Shown one piece after another: positions 45,636-53,715 of a DNA stretch of 64,000 nt; position 1 is the first letter of the stretch, and each line of letters begins with the position of its first letter. A model generated the notes under the pieces. That model was not told the origin of the DNA and did not search any database. It was given only the letters and a program-made list of their open reading frames with translations. The position numbers were made by a program, and so were the translations under genes. Source of the DNA: Pseudobdellovibrionaceae bacterium (GTDB taxonomy: Bacteria; Bdellovibrionota; Bdellovibrionia; Bdellovibrionales; UBA1609); NCBI GenBank assembly GCA_023954155.1, contig JAMLIO010000005.1, forward strand, positions 62,001-126,000, in the 5' to 3' direction.

Positions 45636-47096
45636 ATGAAAATTATATTTTCATTAAGTATATTTTTAATATTTATAAATACATCTCTGGCAAATAACTG
45701 TGCGGATCATTCTGCGAGTGACCCTAGTGTTCCCCTGTGTCCCGAGGGAGCAGGAATTTTATCAGAAGTTTATCCAGTCAGGATGGCCACAGTTTCAACT
45801 GAAGTTGATGGCGGTGCTGTGCATGCGGGAAGCTTTGTGAGTCAGCTCTTTGCAAGTCAGCCAGATAAGCCTCCTGCCGTGATCATATCAGGTAAAAATA
45901 CGGACTGTGCGTGGGCAAAACAAATAGTAGCTAGGCGTGCCCCTGCAAGTAAAAGGGCTCTTTGGGTGAGTAATATTCAGTGCAACCCTGAGAGTGAATG
46001 GAATTGGCAACAAGATTTTATGCAAGGTTATGTGAACAGTTCAGGGCAGCCTGTAGTCAGGTTTAATCCTGAGTATTATAATGGGGAAGGTCGTGCGGTT
46101 TATAAAGGTCTTCCTGAGCGAATTCAAAAATGTGGCTTTGAAACAAATGAAGAAGGGAGAGGGGGCACTAATCCATACATGGGAGGAAATATTGAGGGGA
46201 TGCCTCCTGACTTCTGTGTGATTGGGGATAATGTTCCAGAAGCCGAACGCTCCTTTATGTGTAATGGTGCAAAGAATATTATGGTTGCGCCCACAGGTTT
46301 TATGAAAGTGGGACATACAGATGAGATCATGAAGACCGTTCATACAGGCGGTCCACCTCCTTGTAACTTTAAGGTGTTGGTGGGATCAGTAGATTTAGCT
46401 AAAGAGCTTATGGCGGCAGCTCCGCAGGACGAGGATTTTATCCCAACTCCTACAGACATAACCAGTAATGTCTGTGGTTTTGAAACTGAAGCGAATCTTT
46501 CTCCAGGAAGTGGTGGGAGTTCTACTACAACTACTCAAAATTTCTTATTACAGTATTTAATGCCTCAAAGTGCATTTGCAGACTTGCGTGTAGAGGGTCC
46601 AGACGGGAGCCGAGCTCCTTCTCGAGAAGGTAGAGATAGAAGAAGTGGGTCTGAGAGTTCTGAACAGGGATCTAGTGAGCCACTTAAAACTTGTACACCG
46701 CAAAAGTTTTTGCGAAATCTTGAGCGTAGTGAAGAAGGTTCTCGTAACAATGAAATTGGTGCAAAACTTGATAATTTTGCAGAGGGTGTGAAAAAAACCA
46801 TGGGTTCCAAGCTCCCGCAATGTGGAGATGTGGTTGAGCGTGTACCGATGTTGTTTACAGCCAGACAAGATGATGATGCGGTATCTATCTTTCCTAACCC
46901 TACAAACGGGGTGAATATCAATGGGACTATGATCTATTCAGATCCCAACAATAAAATCTTTGACAAGTATTTAACAGATTTGAGTCGAAAAATAGGCGTA
47001 AAGAAAAGAACTGTAAATACAGCAGAGCCTCATAGGTTAAATGGCAATTTGCATTGCTCGACAAACTTATTAAGATACTGTCGCCCTAGAAAATAA
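45636..47096 (+). CDS. Secreted protein-arginine deiminase (PAD) homologue
   Basis: PADs hydrolyse peptidyl-arginine to citrulline using Asp, His, Asp and Cys. In this 486-residue protein all four can be placed from remembered PAD4 sequence: D127 in WNWQQDFMQGY (PAD4 RWIQDEMEIGY), H227 and D229 in VGHTDE (PAD4 VGHVDE) and C474 in GNLHCSTN (PAD4 GEVHCGTN). GGNIEGMPP also matches the PAD GNLEVSPP block, and FPNPTNGVNING resembles PAD FPNMVNM and VING. A signal peptide (ending SLAN, residue 20) predicts export. The two N-terminal Ig-like domains of animal PADs are absent, and a Gly/Ser/Thr-rich plus charged insert (about 286-350) interrupts the domain. Closest relatives cannot be named without a search. 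It is not of the agmatine-deiminase-like Porphyromonas type, judging by these motifs. Confidence 0.8.
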   Translation: MKIIFSLSIFLIFINTSLANNCADHSASDPSVPLCPEGAGILSEVYPVRMATVSTEVDGGAVHAGSFVSQLFASQPDKPPAVIISGKNTDCAWAKQIVARRAPASKRALWVSNIQCNPESEWNWQQDFMQGYVNSSGQPVVRFNPEYYNGEGRAVYKGLPERIQKCGFETNEEGRGGTNPYMGGNIEGMPPDFCVIGDNVPEAERSFMCNGAKNIMVAPTGFMKVGHTDEIMKTVHTGGPPPCNFKVLVGSVDLAKELMAAAPQDEDFIPTPTDITSNVCGFETEANLSPGSGGSSTTTTQNFLLQYLMPQSAFADLRVEGPDGSRAPSREGRDRRSGSESSEQGSSEPLKTCTPQKFLRNLERSEEGSRNNEIGAKLDNFAEGVKKTMGSKLPQCGDVVERVPMLFTARQDDDAVSIFPNPTNGVNINGTMIYSDPNNKIFDKYLTDLSRKIGVKKRTVNTAEPHRLNGNLHCSTNLLRYCRPRK

Positions 47097-47104
47097 TTGA
47101 GGAA

Positions 47105-47180
47105 TGGAGCGGGAGACGGGATTCAAACCCGCGACCTTCGCCTTGGCAAGGCGACGCTCTATCAGCTGAGCTACTCCCGC
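47105..47180 (-). tRNA. tRNA-Gly (GCC anticodon)
   Basis: On the minus strand the acceptor arms GCGGGAG and CTCCCGC pair, followed by a T discriminator and an encoded CCA (47107-47105). The anticodon loop reads TTGCCAA, giving anticodon GCC for glycine. The T arm (GCGGGTTTGAATCCCGT) and D arm are canonical. It is 76 nt including CCA. It lies between the PAD homologue and pgsA. Confidence 0.97.
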
Positions 47181-47219
47181 AGGTCGCATTAGGAAGCACA
47201 GAGTATGCAAATAAGTTTT

Positions 47220-47762
47220 TTATCTGTCAACACTGGTTTTTTTATAGCTTAAAACATAGTCAAATGCCGATGTGATGCTAAAGACTACACTTAGAATCAG
47301 GGCAACTTGGCCCATTCTGACGGTGGGTAGGCCAAAGGCGTCCTGAGGCAGAAGCAAGAGTGGGATCGCAATCATTTGCAGTGTGGCCTTATATTTGCCT
47401 AAAGGACGTGCAGCAATCACTCGGCCCACACTGGCCGCATAAGAACGAAGGCCGTTAATTAAAAAGTCTCGAGACAAAATAATAAGAATGAAAGCAGGAT
47501 TGACCTCTTTGCTGACGGTTAAAATCACCATCCCAAAGAGCACCATCACTTTATCCCCAATCGGGTCAAAGAGCTTTCCAAAATCAGAGGTCAAATTGTA
47601 CTTTCGGGCCAAGTGTCCATCAAAAAAGTCAGTGAGACTCAAACAGATAAAGACAAAGCTGGAAACGTACCAAGTCCACTCGCCAGAAAAGTACCACGGC
47701 ATGAGGATCAGAGGGGAAAGAATAATTCTTGCTAAGGTCAGTCCATTGATAAAATAAAACAT
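47220..47762 (-). CDS. pgsA: CDP-diacylglycerol-glycerol-3-phosphate 3-phosphatidyltransferase
   Basis: It makes phosphatidylglycerophosphate from CDP-diacylglycerol and glycerol-3-phosphate at the inner membrane. The CDP-alcohol phosphotransferase signature is complete: D-x-x-D-G-x-x-A-R (DFFDGHLAR), then eight residues, G-x-x-x-D-x-x-x-D (GKLFDPIGD). ATG 47762 gives the usual short lead (MFYFINGLTLARI) and 180 residues; an upstream TTG at 47801 would add 13 residues. Several membrane helices flank the motif. It is divergent from the thioesterase gene. Confidence 0.9.
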   Translation of the reverse strand: MFYFINGLTLARIILSPLILMPWYFSGEWTWYVSSFVFICLSLTDFFDGHLARKYNLTSDFGKLFDPIGDKVMVLFGMVILTVSKEVNPAFILIILSRDFLINGLRSYAASVGRVIAARPLGKYKATLQMIAIPLLLLPQDAFGLPTVRMGQVALILSVVFSITSAFDYVLSYKKTSVDR

Positions 47763-47853
47763 AGTGCCATCAAAGATAACGGTTGTTTTTAAAAACGACA
47801 ACTCTTGTAACTCGAACTTTATCTTTAAGCCGTAAGGTGTTAAAACTGGGAAG

Positions 47854-48291
47854 ATGACGGAAAATAAAGAGCTAAATTCTTATAAAAAATTTGTGCAGTA
47901 TCATGAGACCGACATGATGGGTGTTGCGCATCATTCCAACTACATCAAATGGATGGAAGAGGCGAGGGTGGATTTACTGCGAAACACGACACTCAAAGAG
48001 TGTCATGCTCCGTATATCGATTACACTTTGGCAGTTTTGCAGACCTCTTGCATTCATAAACGCCCATGCCGTTTTGGTGATGAAGTCGAGGTCAAAACCA
48101 AGGTGTATTCAGAAGGGTCAAAATTTAGATTTGTGTATGAGATTTACAATGGGGAAACTTTATGTGCTCTTGGTTTTACATTGCATATTGGTGTAGATCG
48201 TGATCTGAAGGTCGTAAAGCACCCCCCTAAAGAGTATGCAAAATATGTGGAGGATGGAGTATGGACAGAAACCTGGCCCTCGAATTTGTAA
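47854..48291 (+). CDS. Hotdog-fold acyl-CoA thioesterase (YbgC/4-hydroxybenzoyl-CoA type)
   Basis: 145 residues. The active-site block VQYHETDMMGVAHHSNYIKWMEEAR fits the YbgC family: the Asp in ETD acts as base and the adjacent H-x-x-N segment binds substrate. FadM- and 4HBT-type enzymes share this motif, so the substrate (short-chain acyl-CoA or ACP) is not decided. ATG 47854 follows actgggaag. The last 31 bases overlap the start of glpX. Confidence 0.85.
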   Translation: MTENKELNSYKKFVQYHETDMMGVAHHSNYIKWMEEARVDLLRNTTLKECHAPYIDYTLAVLQTSCIHKRPCRFGDEVEVKTKVYSEGSKFRFVYEIYNGETLCALGFTLHIGVDRDLKVVKHPPKEYAKYVEDGVWTETWPSNL

Positions 48292-49247
48292 GAGTCACCG
48301 AAGCCGCAGCTTTATCCTGCTCACGCTATATGGGGCGAGGTGAAAAAGACAAGGCCGACCAAGCGGCTGTGGATGCCATGCGCCGCGCGTTTGATGGGGT
48401 GTTCTTTCAAGGTGTAGTGGTGATTGGGGAAGGCGAAAGAGACGAAGCCCCGATGCTCTATATCGGAGAAAAAGTGGGCGGTGGGGATTCCAGTTCTCCA
48501 CAGATTGATATTGCATTAGACCCTTTAGAGGGCACCAACCTTTGTGCTTACGGTCAGCCAGGGGCTCTTGCTGTTGTGGCGGTGGCCGAGCGAGGAAACT
48601 TCTTACACGCTCCCGATACGTATATGAATAAAATTGCTGTGGGTCCGAAAGCACGTGGTGTCATCAATATCGAAGCCTCTGTCGAAGACAATGTGCGAGC
48701 GGTGGCTAAAGCGTTAAACAAAGATGTGACAGACATCACTGTGGTGGTTTTAGATCGCCCTCGTCATGAGACGCTGATTCAAACTTTAAGAGCTCTAGGC
48801 ACACGCATTCAGCTCATTGGAGACGGCGATGTTTCCGCAGCCCTTGCAACAGCGTGGGAAGATTCGGGTATTGATATGCTGCTGGGTACAGGAGGCGCAC
48901 CTGAAGGTGTGATTACGGCGGCGGCCATGAAGTGTTTGGGTGGAGATTTTCAAGGACGTTTGGAATTTAGAAATGAAGAAGAAAAATCTAGGGCTCAAAA
49001 AATGGGAGTCAAAGATTTAAATCAAATTTACACCATTGATGATCTGGCACGGGGTGAGGTGATGTTCATCGCTACAGGTGTCACCGATGGTCCTTTGCTT
49101 AAAGGAGTTCGCATTTTGCCAGGACGCAAAGCCATGACTGAGTCTATTGTTATGCGCTCACAAACAGGCACCATTCGTAAAATTCAGGCCACTCACAATT
49201 TAGAACGCAAGCCTTCGAGCTTTAATTTTTTAAATCACAAAGGTTAG
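48261..49247 (+). CDS. glpX: Class II fructose-1,6-bisphosphatase (GlpX)
   Basis: Gluconeogenic hydrolysis of fructose-1,6-bisphosphate. 328 residues, normal for the class. Signature segments are KADQAAVDAMRRAF, GEGERDEAPMLYIGE, the phosphatase block IALDPLEGTN, and TGGAPEGVITAAAMKCLGG. The class II start is well conserved (MDRNLALEFVRVTEAAA), which supports the long overlap with the thioesterase gene. The ribosome binding site is gtggaggatggagt, lying within the upstream gene. Confidence 0.95.
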   Translation: MDRNLALEFVRVTEAAALSCSRYMGRGEKDKADQAAVDAMRRAFDGVFFQGVVVIGEGERDEAPMLYIGEKVGGGDSSSPQIDIALDPLEGTNLCAYGQPGALAVVAVAERGNFLHAPDTYMNKIAVGPKARGVINIEASVEDNVRAVAKALNKDVTDITVVVLDRPRHETLIQTLRALGTRIQLIGDGDVSAALATAWEDSGIDMLLGTGGAPEGVITAAAMKCLGGDFQGRLEFRNEEEKSRAQKMGVKDLNQIYTIDDLARGEVMFIATGVTDGPLLKGVRILPGRKAMTESIVMRSQTGTIRKIQATHNLERKPSSFNFLNHKG

Positions 49248-49255
49248 GTTGTAAG

Positions 49256-49555
49256 TTGCAGGTAAGGTGTTTTCATTGCCAAAAGATCAATCAGATTTCT
49301 GATAAGGTTCACTTTCGTGATGAATGCGAATCTTGCGGACAGGATTTGCACAGCTGCAAACAGTGTCAGAACTATGATGAAGGCAGTTACAACGAGTGCA
49401 AGGACCCTTCTGCGGATCGTATTTTGAATAAAGAAAAGTCTAATTACTGCGATTTCTATATAGTCCAAACGGGAGTAGCGGGAGAAACATCTTCGACAAC
49501 TCCAAGTAAATCAGATCTATTGGCGCAAGCAGAAGCATTGTTTAAAAAGAAATAA
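49256..49555 (+). CDS. Small zinc-ribbon-like protein
   Basis: 99 residues from TTG 49256 (ttaggttgtaag upstream), 8 bases after glpX. Two C-x-x-C pairs (CFHC and CESC) in the first 30 residues look like a zinc ribbon. A following block SCKQCQNYDEGSYNECKDPSADRI...EKSNYCDFY resembles a conserved Cys-rich family of small delta-proteobacterial proteins that I recall from many genomes without an established function. The remainder is a short helix. It is probably co-transcribed with glpX. Confidence 0.65.
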   Translation: MQVRCFHCQKINQISDKVHFRDECESCGQDLHSCKQCQNYDEGSYNECKDPSADRILNKEKSNYCDFYIVQTGVAGETSSTTPSKSDLLAQAEALFKKK

Positions 49556-49556
49556 G

Positions 49557-50126
49557 CTATTGACTCATCCTCATTTTATCAATCTGAAAGACAAGAGCTT
49601 GTGTAGCGCTAAGGACCCTGTCGTCTTCGGACTCGTTGCCATCGCAAGCACGGTCACGGATTTTAAAAGGCGCGATACGGATTTGAGAAAAACTGGTGTC
49701 TTCGTGAAAGGCAATGGTCAATTTGCCGCCTTCACAGGAGCTTAAGCAATTCCACTTTGTGGCGTCATCAGAGACATAGCAGTCCATTTGAATGGGCGCT
49801 TTGGGTGAGTTTTTGTGAGCTAAAGCCGAAGAAAAACTAATGAAGTTTCCAAATGGAGTGAGGTTTAAGGATAAATCTTTGAAAACTTTAGCGCTACCTG
49901 CTTGAGGGGTATAGTGAATGTTTACAATTTCAAAAGACCTAGCGTTTGCAGTTTTTCGCATAGGAGCATTGGGCTTTTGTAGACGATCCATTTGGCCTTT
50001 GCCTGTAGGAGCCTGTCGCGCAGAAGGAGTCATCTTAGCGGGCGCTTTATTGTAAGCCTTTTGTGTGTTGGCGTGGGCGGCCACAGAAACCATGAGAGCT
50101 AAAGTGAAAGATAAAATTCTAAACAT
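49557..50126 (-). CDS. Secreted protein of unknown function
   Basis: 189 residues from ATG 50126, selected because gcaaaggattttt precedes it and the signal peptide (ending AAHA) is then ordinary. After a basic N-terminal region rich in Lys/Pro the mature part is beta-rich with several Cys (MDCYVSDDATKWNCLSSC). No domain recognised. The gene lies 13 bases downstream of the L,D-transpeptidase gene on the same strand, so co-transcription is likely. Confidence 0.6.
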   Translation of the reverse strand: MFRILSFTLALMVSVAAHANTQKAYNKAPAKMTPSARQAPTGKGQMDRLQKPNAPMRKTANARSFEIVNIHYTPQAGSAKVFKDLSLNLTPFGNFISFSSALAHKNSPKAPIQMDCYVSDDATKWNCLSSCEGGKLTIAFHEDTSFSQIRIAPFKIRDRACDGNESEDDRVLSATQALVFQIDKMRMSQ

Positions 50127-50139
50127 AAAAATCCTTTGC

Positions 50140-51060
50140 CTAACAATCGGGTTGAGGCTTTTCTTCGTCTTCAGGAGTATGAACATACATCAATGAACGC
50201 TTCACCTTGTCTTTGTAATCTTCAAAAAGCTGCGGACAGATGGCGGGACAGCCCGCACTGCTGGAGCACATGTTTTCAGCGTAGCTCGCACGATGGAAGA
50301 CGACACTTCGATCTAAAGCTTTGTCATTTACCCCACCCAGCAGGCCACGTAAGTTTAAGGCATTGTGACCGCTGCTTCTGGGGCTTCCGCTATTAAAGGT
50401 GTTTTGACTGGATCTGTATCCCTCGTCAGTAAGATAAAAGCCTCTGGAGGTGGCCCCACCGCCACTGCGGTTGTTGACCTCGGAGGTGATTTTGCATTTG
50501 ATCTTACCGTTGCATCGGACTTGATGCTCGGGAGGACAGTTGCTATTTGATCCGTATCCATGCGCCACAGGACAGCTTTCGACCTTTCCTGATTTCATAT
50601 CTAGAATAAAAAATCGATCAGCTACGTGGGGCTTAGTGTAATCCACAAGTAGGATAAAATCCTGATTGTCGATTTTATTAACGGCATCTAACTTCTCTCC
50701 GCGGGGAGAGCTGGTGGCATCTAAGTCTCCACCACAAGAGCGGGGAATGCCGTCTTTATTTTTAGCGTAAAAGGCTAAGACCCTTTGCAAGGCCACTTCG
50801 GACCCCTTGAGCTCTTCGTTATCTTTAAATTTGTTATAAAGTTGAACAAATTCTTCGCGGGCTCTGTGATTCACAACTCCATCTGGACTTTGCTCAAAAT
50901 ATCTTAAAGGAATAGAGACGTCTGAGCTACCACTTGGAACAGGGGTGGTCGTGGTTGCGGCCCCTGTAGCATCAGACGTCTCCGCGACAGCCGTGTGGCT
51001 GAAAAGAAAAAGAAGAAGGGTCGTGGATTTTAGAAAGTTAAAAAGTTTATTCATTTTCAT
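50140..51060 (-). CDS. Murein L,D-transpeptidase catalytic domain protein (YkuD_2 family)
   Basis: About 306 residues from ATG 51060 (ATG 51054 is an alternative). The signal peptide ends near TAVAE. The catalytic region matches the YkuD_2 type: KVESCPVAHGYG, RGFYLTDEGY, a GHNALNLRGLLGG block, and RSVVFHRASYA...SAGCPAIC, where His and Cys are the expected active-site pair (S-x-G-C). The family is predicted to remodel peptidoglycan cross-links in the periplasm; activity of this subtype is less studied than classical YkuD enzymes. A Thr/Ser/Ala-rich linker follows the signal peptide. Confidence 0.8.
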   Translation of the reverse strand: MKMNKLFNFLKSTTLLLFLFSHTAVAETSDATGAATTTTPVPSGSSDVSIPLRYFEQSPDGVVNHRAREEFVQLYNKFKDNEELKGSEVALQRVLAFYAKNKDGIPRSCGGDLDATSSPRGEKLDAVNKIDNQDFILLVDYTKPHVADRFFILDMKSGKVESCPVAHGYGSNSNCPPEHQVRCNGKIKCKITSEVNNRSGGGATSRGFYLTDEGYRSSQNTFNSGSPRSSGHNALNLRGLLGGVNDKALDRSVVFHRASYAENMCSSSAGCPAICPQLFEDYKDKVKRSLMYVHTPEDEEKPQPDC

Positions 51061-51313
51061 AGTTCTAAAAATATCAGAAATTAGCAGCAAAATATTCTAA
51101 GGCTCACCATTACTGGACCTAAGTATTGGATGAAAAAACAGGCACAATTGCGGCTTTGATTTTAAGAATTTGGCTTGAGGTGAAAGGGGGTGGATTTTTA
51201 AACTGGAATGGGGCCAAATGTGCAAAGAATCAGGGTTTAAACGCATTGTGGACTTGACCTTAAGGGCATCTCTTTTGACACTATAAGTAGTGCCTAGGGG
51301 GGGTAACCTTTTC

Positions 51314-53497
51314 ATGAAACTAATGCTACGGATATCGAAACTCTTGATCCTTTCACTGACGTTAATGCTGCTGTTCTTTCATCAAGCCTTCGCCAACATT
51401 GAAGGTGGACCAACGCAGAACTTTAACCCTGTTTATGGAGGCAGAGACTTTACTACTGTGCACTCCACAAGCACTGTTAAAAAATATCACCTTAACGTCG
51501 GGCTGTTTTTAGACTATTCCATAGAAACTCTTCCTGTTTACCCTACAATCATTAACCCTGATATTGATGACCGCGCTCTTTACTCCACTTTAGGTTTGGG
51601 TTTTGGTCTGACTGACAGATGGGATGTGGGGGTGTCGATCCCTTATATGGCCAATCAATCGGTGGATGATGTTCAGTTGCGTGGACAGTTCAAAACAAAA
51701 GGTATGACTGAAATTCGTTTACTTTCAAAGTACAGACTGATGAACTTTGAAAGCGGTGGGGGTTTAGCGGTTTTAGGTTCTGTGGGACTGAACCAAACTA
51801 AAAATTTACCTTTTGTGGGGGATAGTCCTGATCCAACTTTTAATATTCAAGTTTTAATCGACCATCTTGTAGGGCAGTGGAGACTTGCTGGGAACATTGG
51901 ATACCGTATGGTGTCTCCAGGTCCTCAGATCCCAGGTTTCACTCATTTCCAACCTCTGGGAGATTCCTTTATCATGTCCGCAGCGGCTCGTTATCAGTTT
52001 AATGAAAACTGGTTTGGTTTAGGGGAGCTATGGGCAGCGATGCCAAATGCAGATATGGGAGGCGTGGACCGCGCTGAAAATTCTTATGAGGCCCTTTTAG
52101 GCGGGATTTATAAGCAGGAGTATGAATCCTCTGAAGAGCTCAATGTTCATTTTGGTGTGACCAAAGGGATCAATAAGGGGATTTCGACTCCGACGATCAG
52201 AGGGTATGTGGGTGTGAACTATATGTTTGGTCCACTCTTTGGCGGCTCGGGCCCTGTTGTGAAAAAAGCCGCCACGAAAAAAGTCGCAGAGAAAAAGCCA
52301 CCTAAACCTCTGGCAGAAATTTCAGATGATTTTGGTCAGTCCTTTTATAACGAAGGTTATCGTCAAGGTTATATGGCTGGTTATGGTATTGGTCCCTATG
52401 CGGGCTTGGGTCCTGAAGAGGGACGAACTCATGATGGTGGACAGGATTACCCTGAAGGCTTTTATGATGGCTATATTGATGGCGGAGGTCCACTTCCTGG
52501 GGATCCTAATCGACCGAATTGGGCGAAGTGCTATCGCACGGGCTTCCAAGGTAAGCTTGGCAATGGACCTGGAGCCAACAAAGGGCAAAAATATGGTTCC
52601 CAGTTAAAGCTCGGCAAAGATTGTCCTGATGGTTTTGAAACAGGTTGGTTAGATGCTCCTGACAGTTTTGTAGAGCCGTCTCAGGACGATGAGGCTCAAG
52701 AGTCTTTTTACAACCCTGGTTATCGTGAAGGGTATAAGGCAGGTTATGGCATTGGACCTTATGCCGGCATGGGCCCAGAGCATGGGCAAACTTTAGATGG
52801 TGGTTTTGAATACCCAGAAGGTTTTTATGATGGTTACATTGATGCCGTAGGGCCTTACCCTGGTGATCCTAACCGTCGTATTTACGGAAAGGGCTATCGC
52901 ACAGGCTTCCAAGGTAAGCTTGGTAACGGGCCTGGTAAAGGTAAAGACCAGTACTACGGGTCTCAGCTTAACTCTGACCCTGATTACATCTTGGGCTTTG
53001 AGCACGGATGGATTGATGCTCCTGATACCGCAACACCTGCTCCTGAGGCAGAACCTCAAGATGTGAGTGATGGGTACACGGGATATGAAGCCAACCCGAA
53101 TGCCTTTACCATCAATACAGATGAGGACGTGTTTAAAGACAGAGTTCCAGAAGAAGAGGAAGTGTTAAACATTGAAAACATCAACTTTAACACGGCTTCG
53201 GCATTGATTCTGCCTTCGTCTTATCCCGTGTTGGGCAATGTGGTGAACTACTTAAACAAGTATGAGTTTAAAACTCTAGAGATTTGGGGGCACACAGACA
53301 GTCGCGGTGCCGCTCTCTATAACGAAAGACTCAGTCTTGAGAGAGCGCGTTCGGTCTATCAATATCTGATCGAGCAAGGCATTGACGGCAGCAAGATCAC
53401 TTTTGATGGTTGGGGCGAGAGAAAACCAGTGGTGCCCAACACTACACCAGAGAATTTACGTAAGAACCGTCGAGTGGAGTTCATCATCCGCCGTTAA
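51314..53497 (+). CDS. OmpA-family outer-membrane protein with two 121-residue tandem repeats
   Basis: 727 residues from ATG 51314 (aggggggt upstream). The signal peptide ends at QAFA. An N-terminal barrel (to about residue 310) shows YSTLGLGFGLTDRWDVGVSIPYM-type strands. Next comes a Lys/Pro linker, then two tandem units of 121 residues (52325-52687 and 52688-53050) rich in Gly, Tyr and Asp, each with Y-R-x-G-Y-x-A-G-Y-G-I-G-P-Y-A-G and D-P-N-R...TGFQGKLGNGPG. The C-terminal 120 residues are an OmpA peptidoglycan-binding domain (INFNTASALILPSS, GHTDSRGAALYNERLSLERARSV, NRRVEFIIRR). It joins outer membrane to wall; the repeat module may be exposed or periplasmic. Confidence 0.85.
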   Translation: MKLMLRISKLLILSLTLMLLFFHQAFANIEGGPTQNFNPVYGGRDFTTVHSTSTVKKYHLNVGLFLDYSIETLPVYPTIINPDIDDRALYSTLGLGFGLTDRWDVGVSIPYMANQSVDDVQLRGQFKTKGMTEIRLLSKYRLMNFESGGGLAVLGSVGLNQTKNLPFVGDSPDPTFNIQVLIDHLVGQWRLAGNIGYRMVSPGPQIPGFTHFQPLGDSFIMSAAARYQFNENWFGLGELWAAMPNADMGGVDRAENSYEALLGGIYKQEYESSEELNVHFGVTKGINKGISTPTIRGYVGVNYMFGPLFGGSGPVVKKAATKKVAEKKPPKPLAEISDDFGQSFYNEGYRQGYMAGYGIGPYAGLGPEEGRTHDGGQDYPEGFYDGYIDGGGPLPGDPNRPNWAKCYRTGFQGKLGNGPGANKGQKYGSQLKLGKDCPDGFETGWLDAPDSFVEPSQDDEAQESFYNPGYREGYKAGYGIGPYAGMGPEHGQTLDGGFEYPEGFYDGYIDAVGPYPGDPNRRIYGKGYRTGFQGKLGNGPGKGKDQYYGSQLNSDPDYILGFEHGWIDAPDTATPAPEAEPQDVSDGYTGYEANPNAFTINTDEDVFKDRVPEEEEVLNIENINFNTASALILPSSYPVLGNVVNYLNKYEFKTLEIWGHTDSRGAALYNERLSLERARSVYQYLIEQGIDGSKITFDGWGERKPVVPNTTPENLRKNRRVEFIIRR
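52325..53050 (+). repeat. Two tandem 363-bp (121-codon) repeats inside the OmpA-like gene
   Basis: Unit 1 (about 52325-52687) and unit 2 (52688-53050) are offset by exactly 363 bases and keep nearly the same residues, with most changes at third positions or in the middle segment. They encode the Gly/Tyr-rich modules between the barrel and the OmpA domain. Confidence 0.85.
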
Positions 53498-53527
53498 GAC
53501 GGTACTCGGAATTAAAACTCGTTCATT

Positions 53528-53562
53528 ACGCCTTGCTTGCTGACAGCAGGGCGTTTTTTTTT
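53528..53562 (+). terminator. Terminator after the OmpA-like gene
   Basis: ACGCC (53528-53532) and GGCGT (53549-53553) form the base, with an inner TGCT/AGCA extension. A run of eight or nine T follows. Confidence 0.9.
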
Positions 53563-53589
53563 AACATTCAGGTCTGGGCGGGTAGGACT

Positions 53590-53607
53590 GCAAACGCATC
53601 CGTTTGC
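53590..53607 (+). promoter_or_regulatory. Small leader hairpin before the SRPBCC gene
   Basis: GCAAACG (53590-53596) and CGTTTGC (53601-53607) are perfect inverted copies around a 4-base loop, about 110 bases before the start. Operator or leader structure; low certainty. Confidence 0.25.
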
Positions 53608-53715
53608 GCGTGTCATTGCATGAGGTTGGGTTCAAGTGGGTGCAAAAGATATGTCAACAGACCAAGTGGTGTTGCAGTTTGGGTTAAGAAACAAAAAAGA
53701 ATAAGAGGTATAAAC

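Noticed and set aside
45636-47096. Agmatine deiminase or Porphyromonas-type PPAD
   Set aside because: The motifs (VGHTDE, GNLHCSTN, GGNIEGMPP) fit the eukaryotic/cyanobacterial PAD_C type better, and the D127 context matches PAD4 closely.
53533-53715. Longer version of the SRPBCC protein starting at 53533
   Set aside because: The added residues overlap the preceding terminator's T run and do not resemble the family; ATG 53716 has a good ribosome binding site and the normal length.
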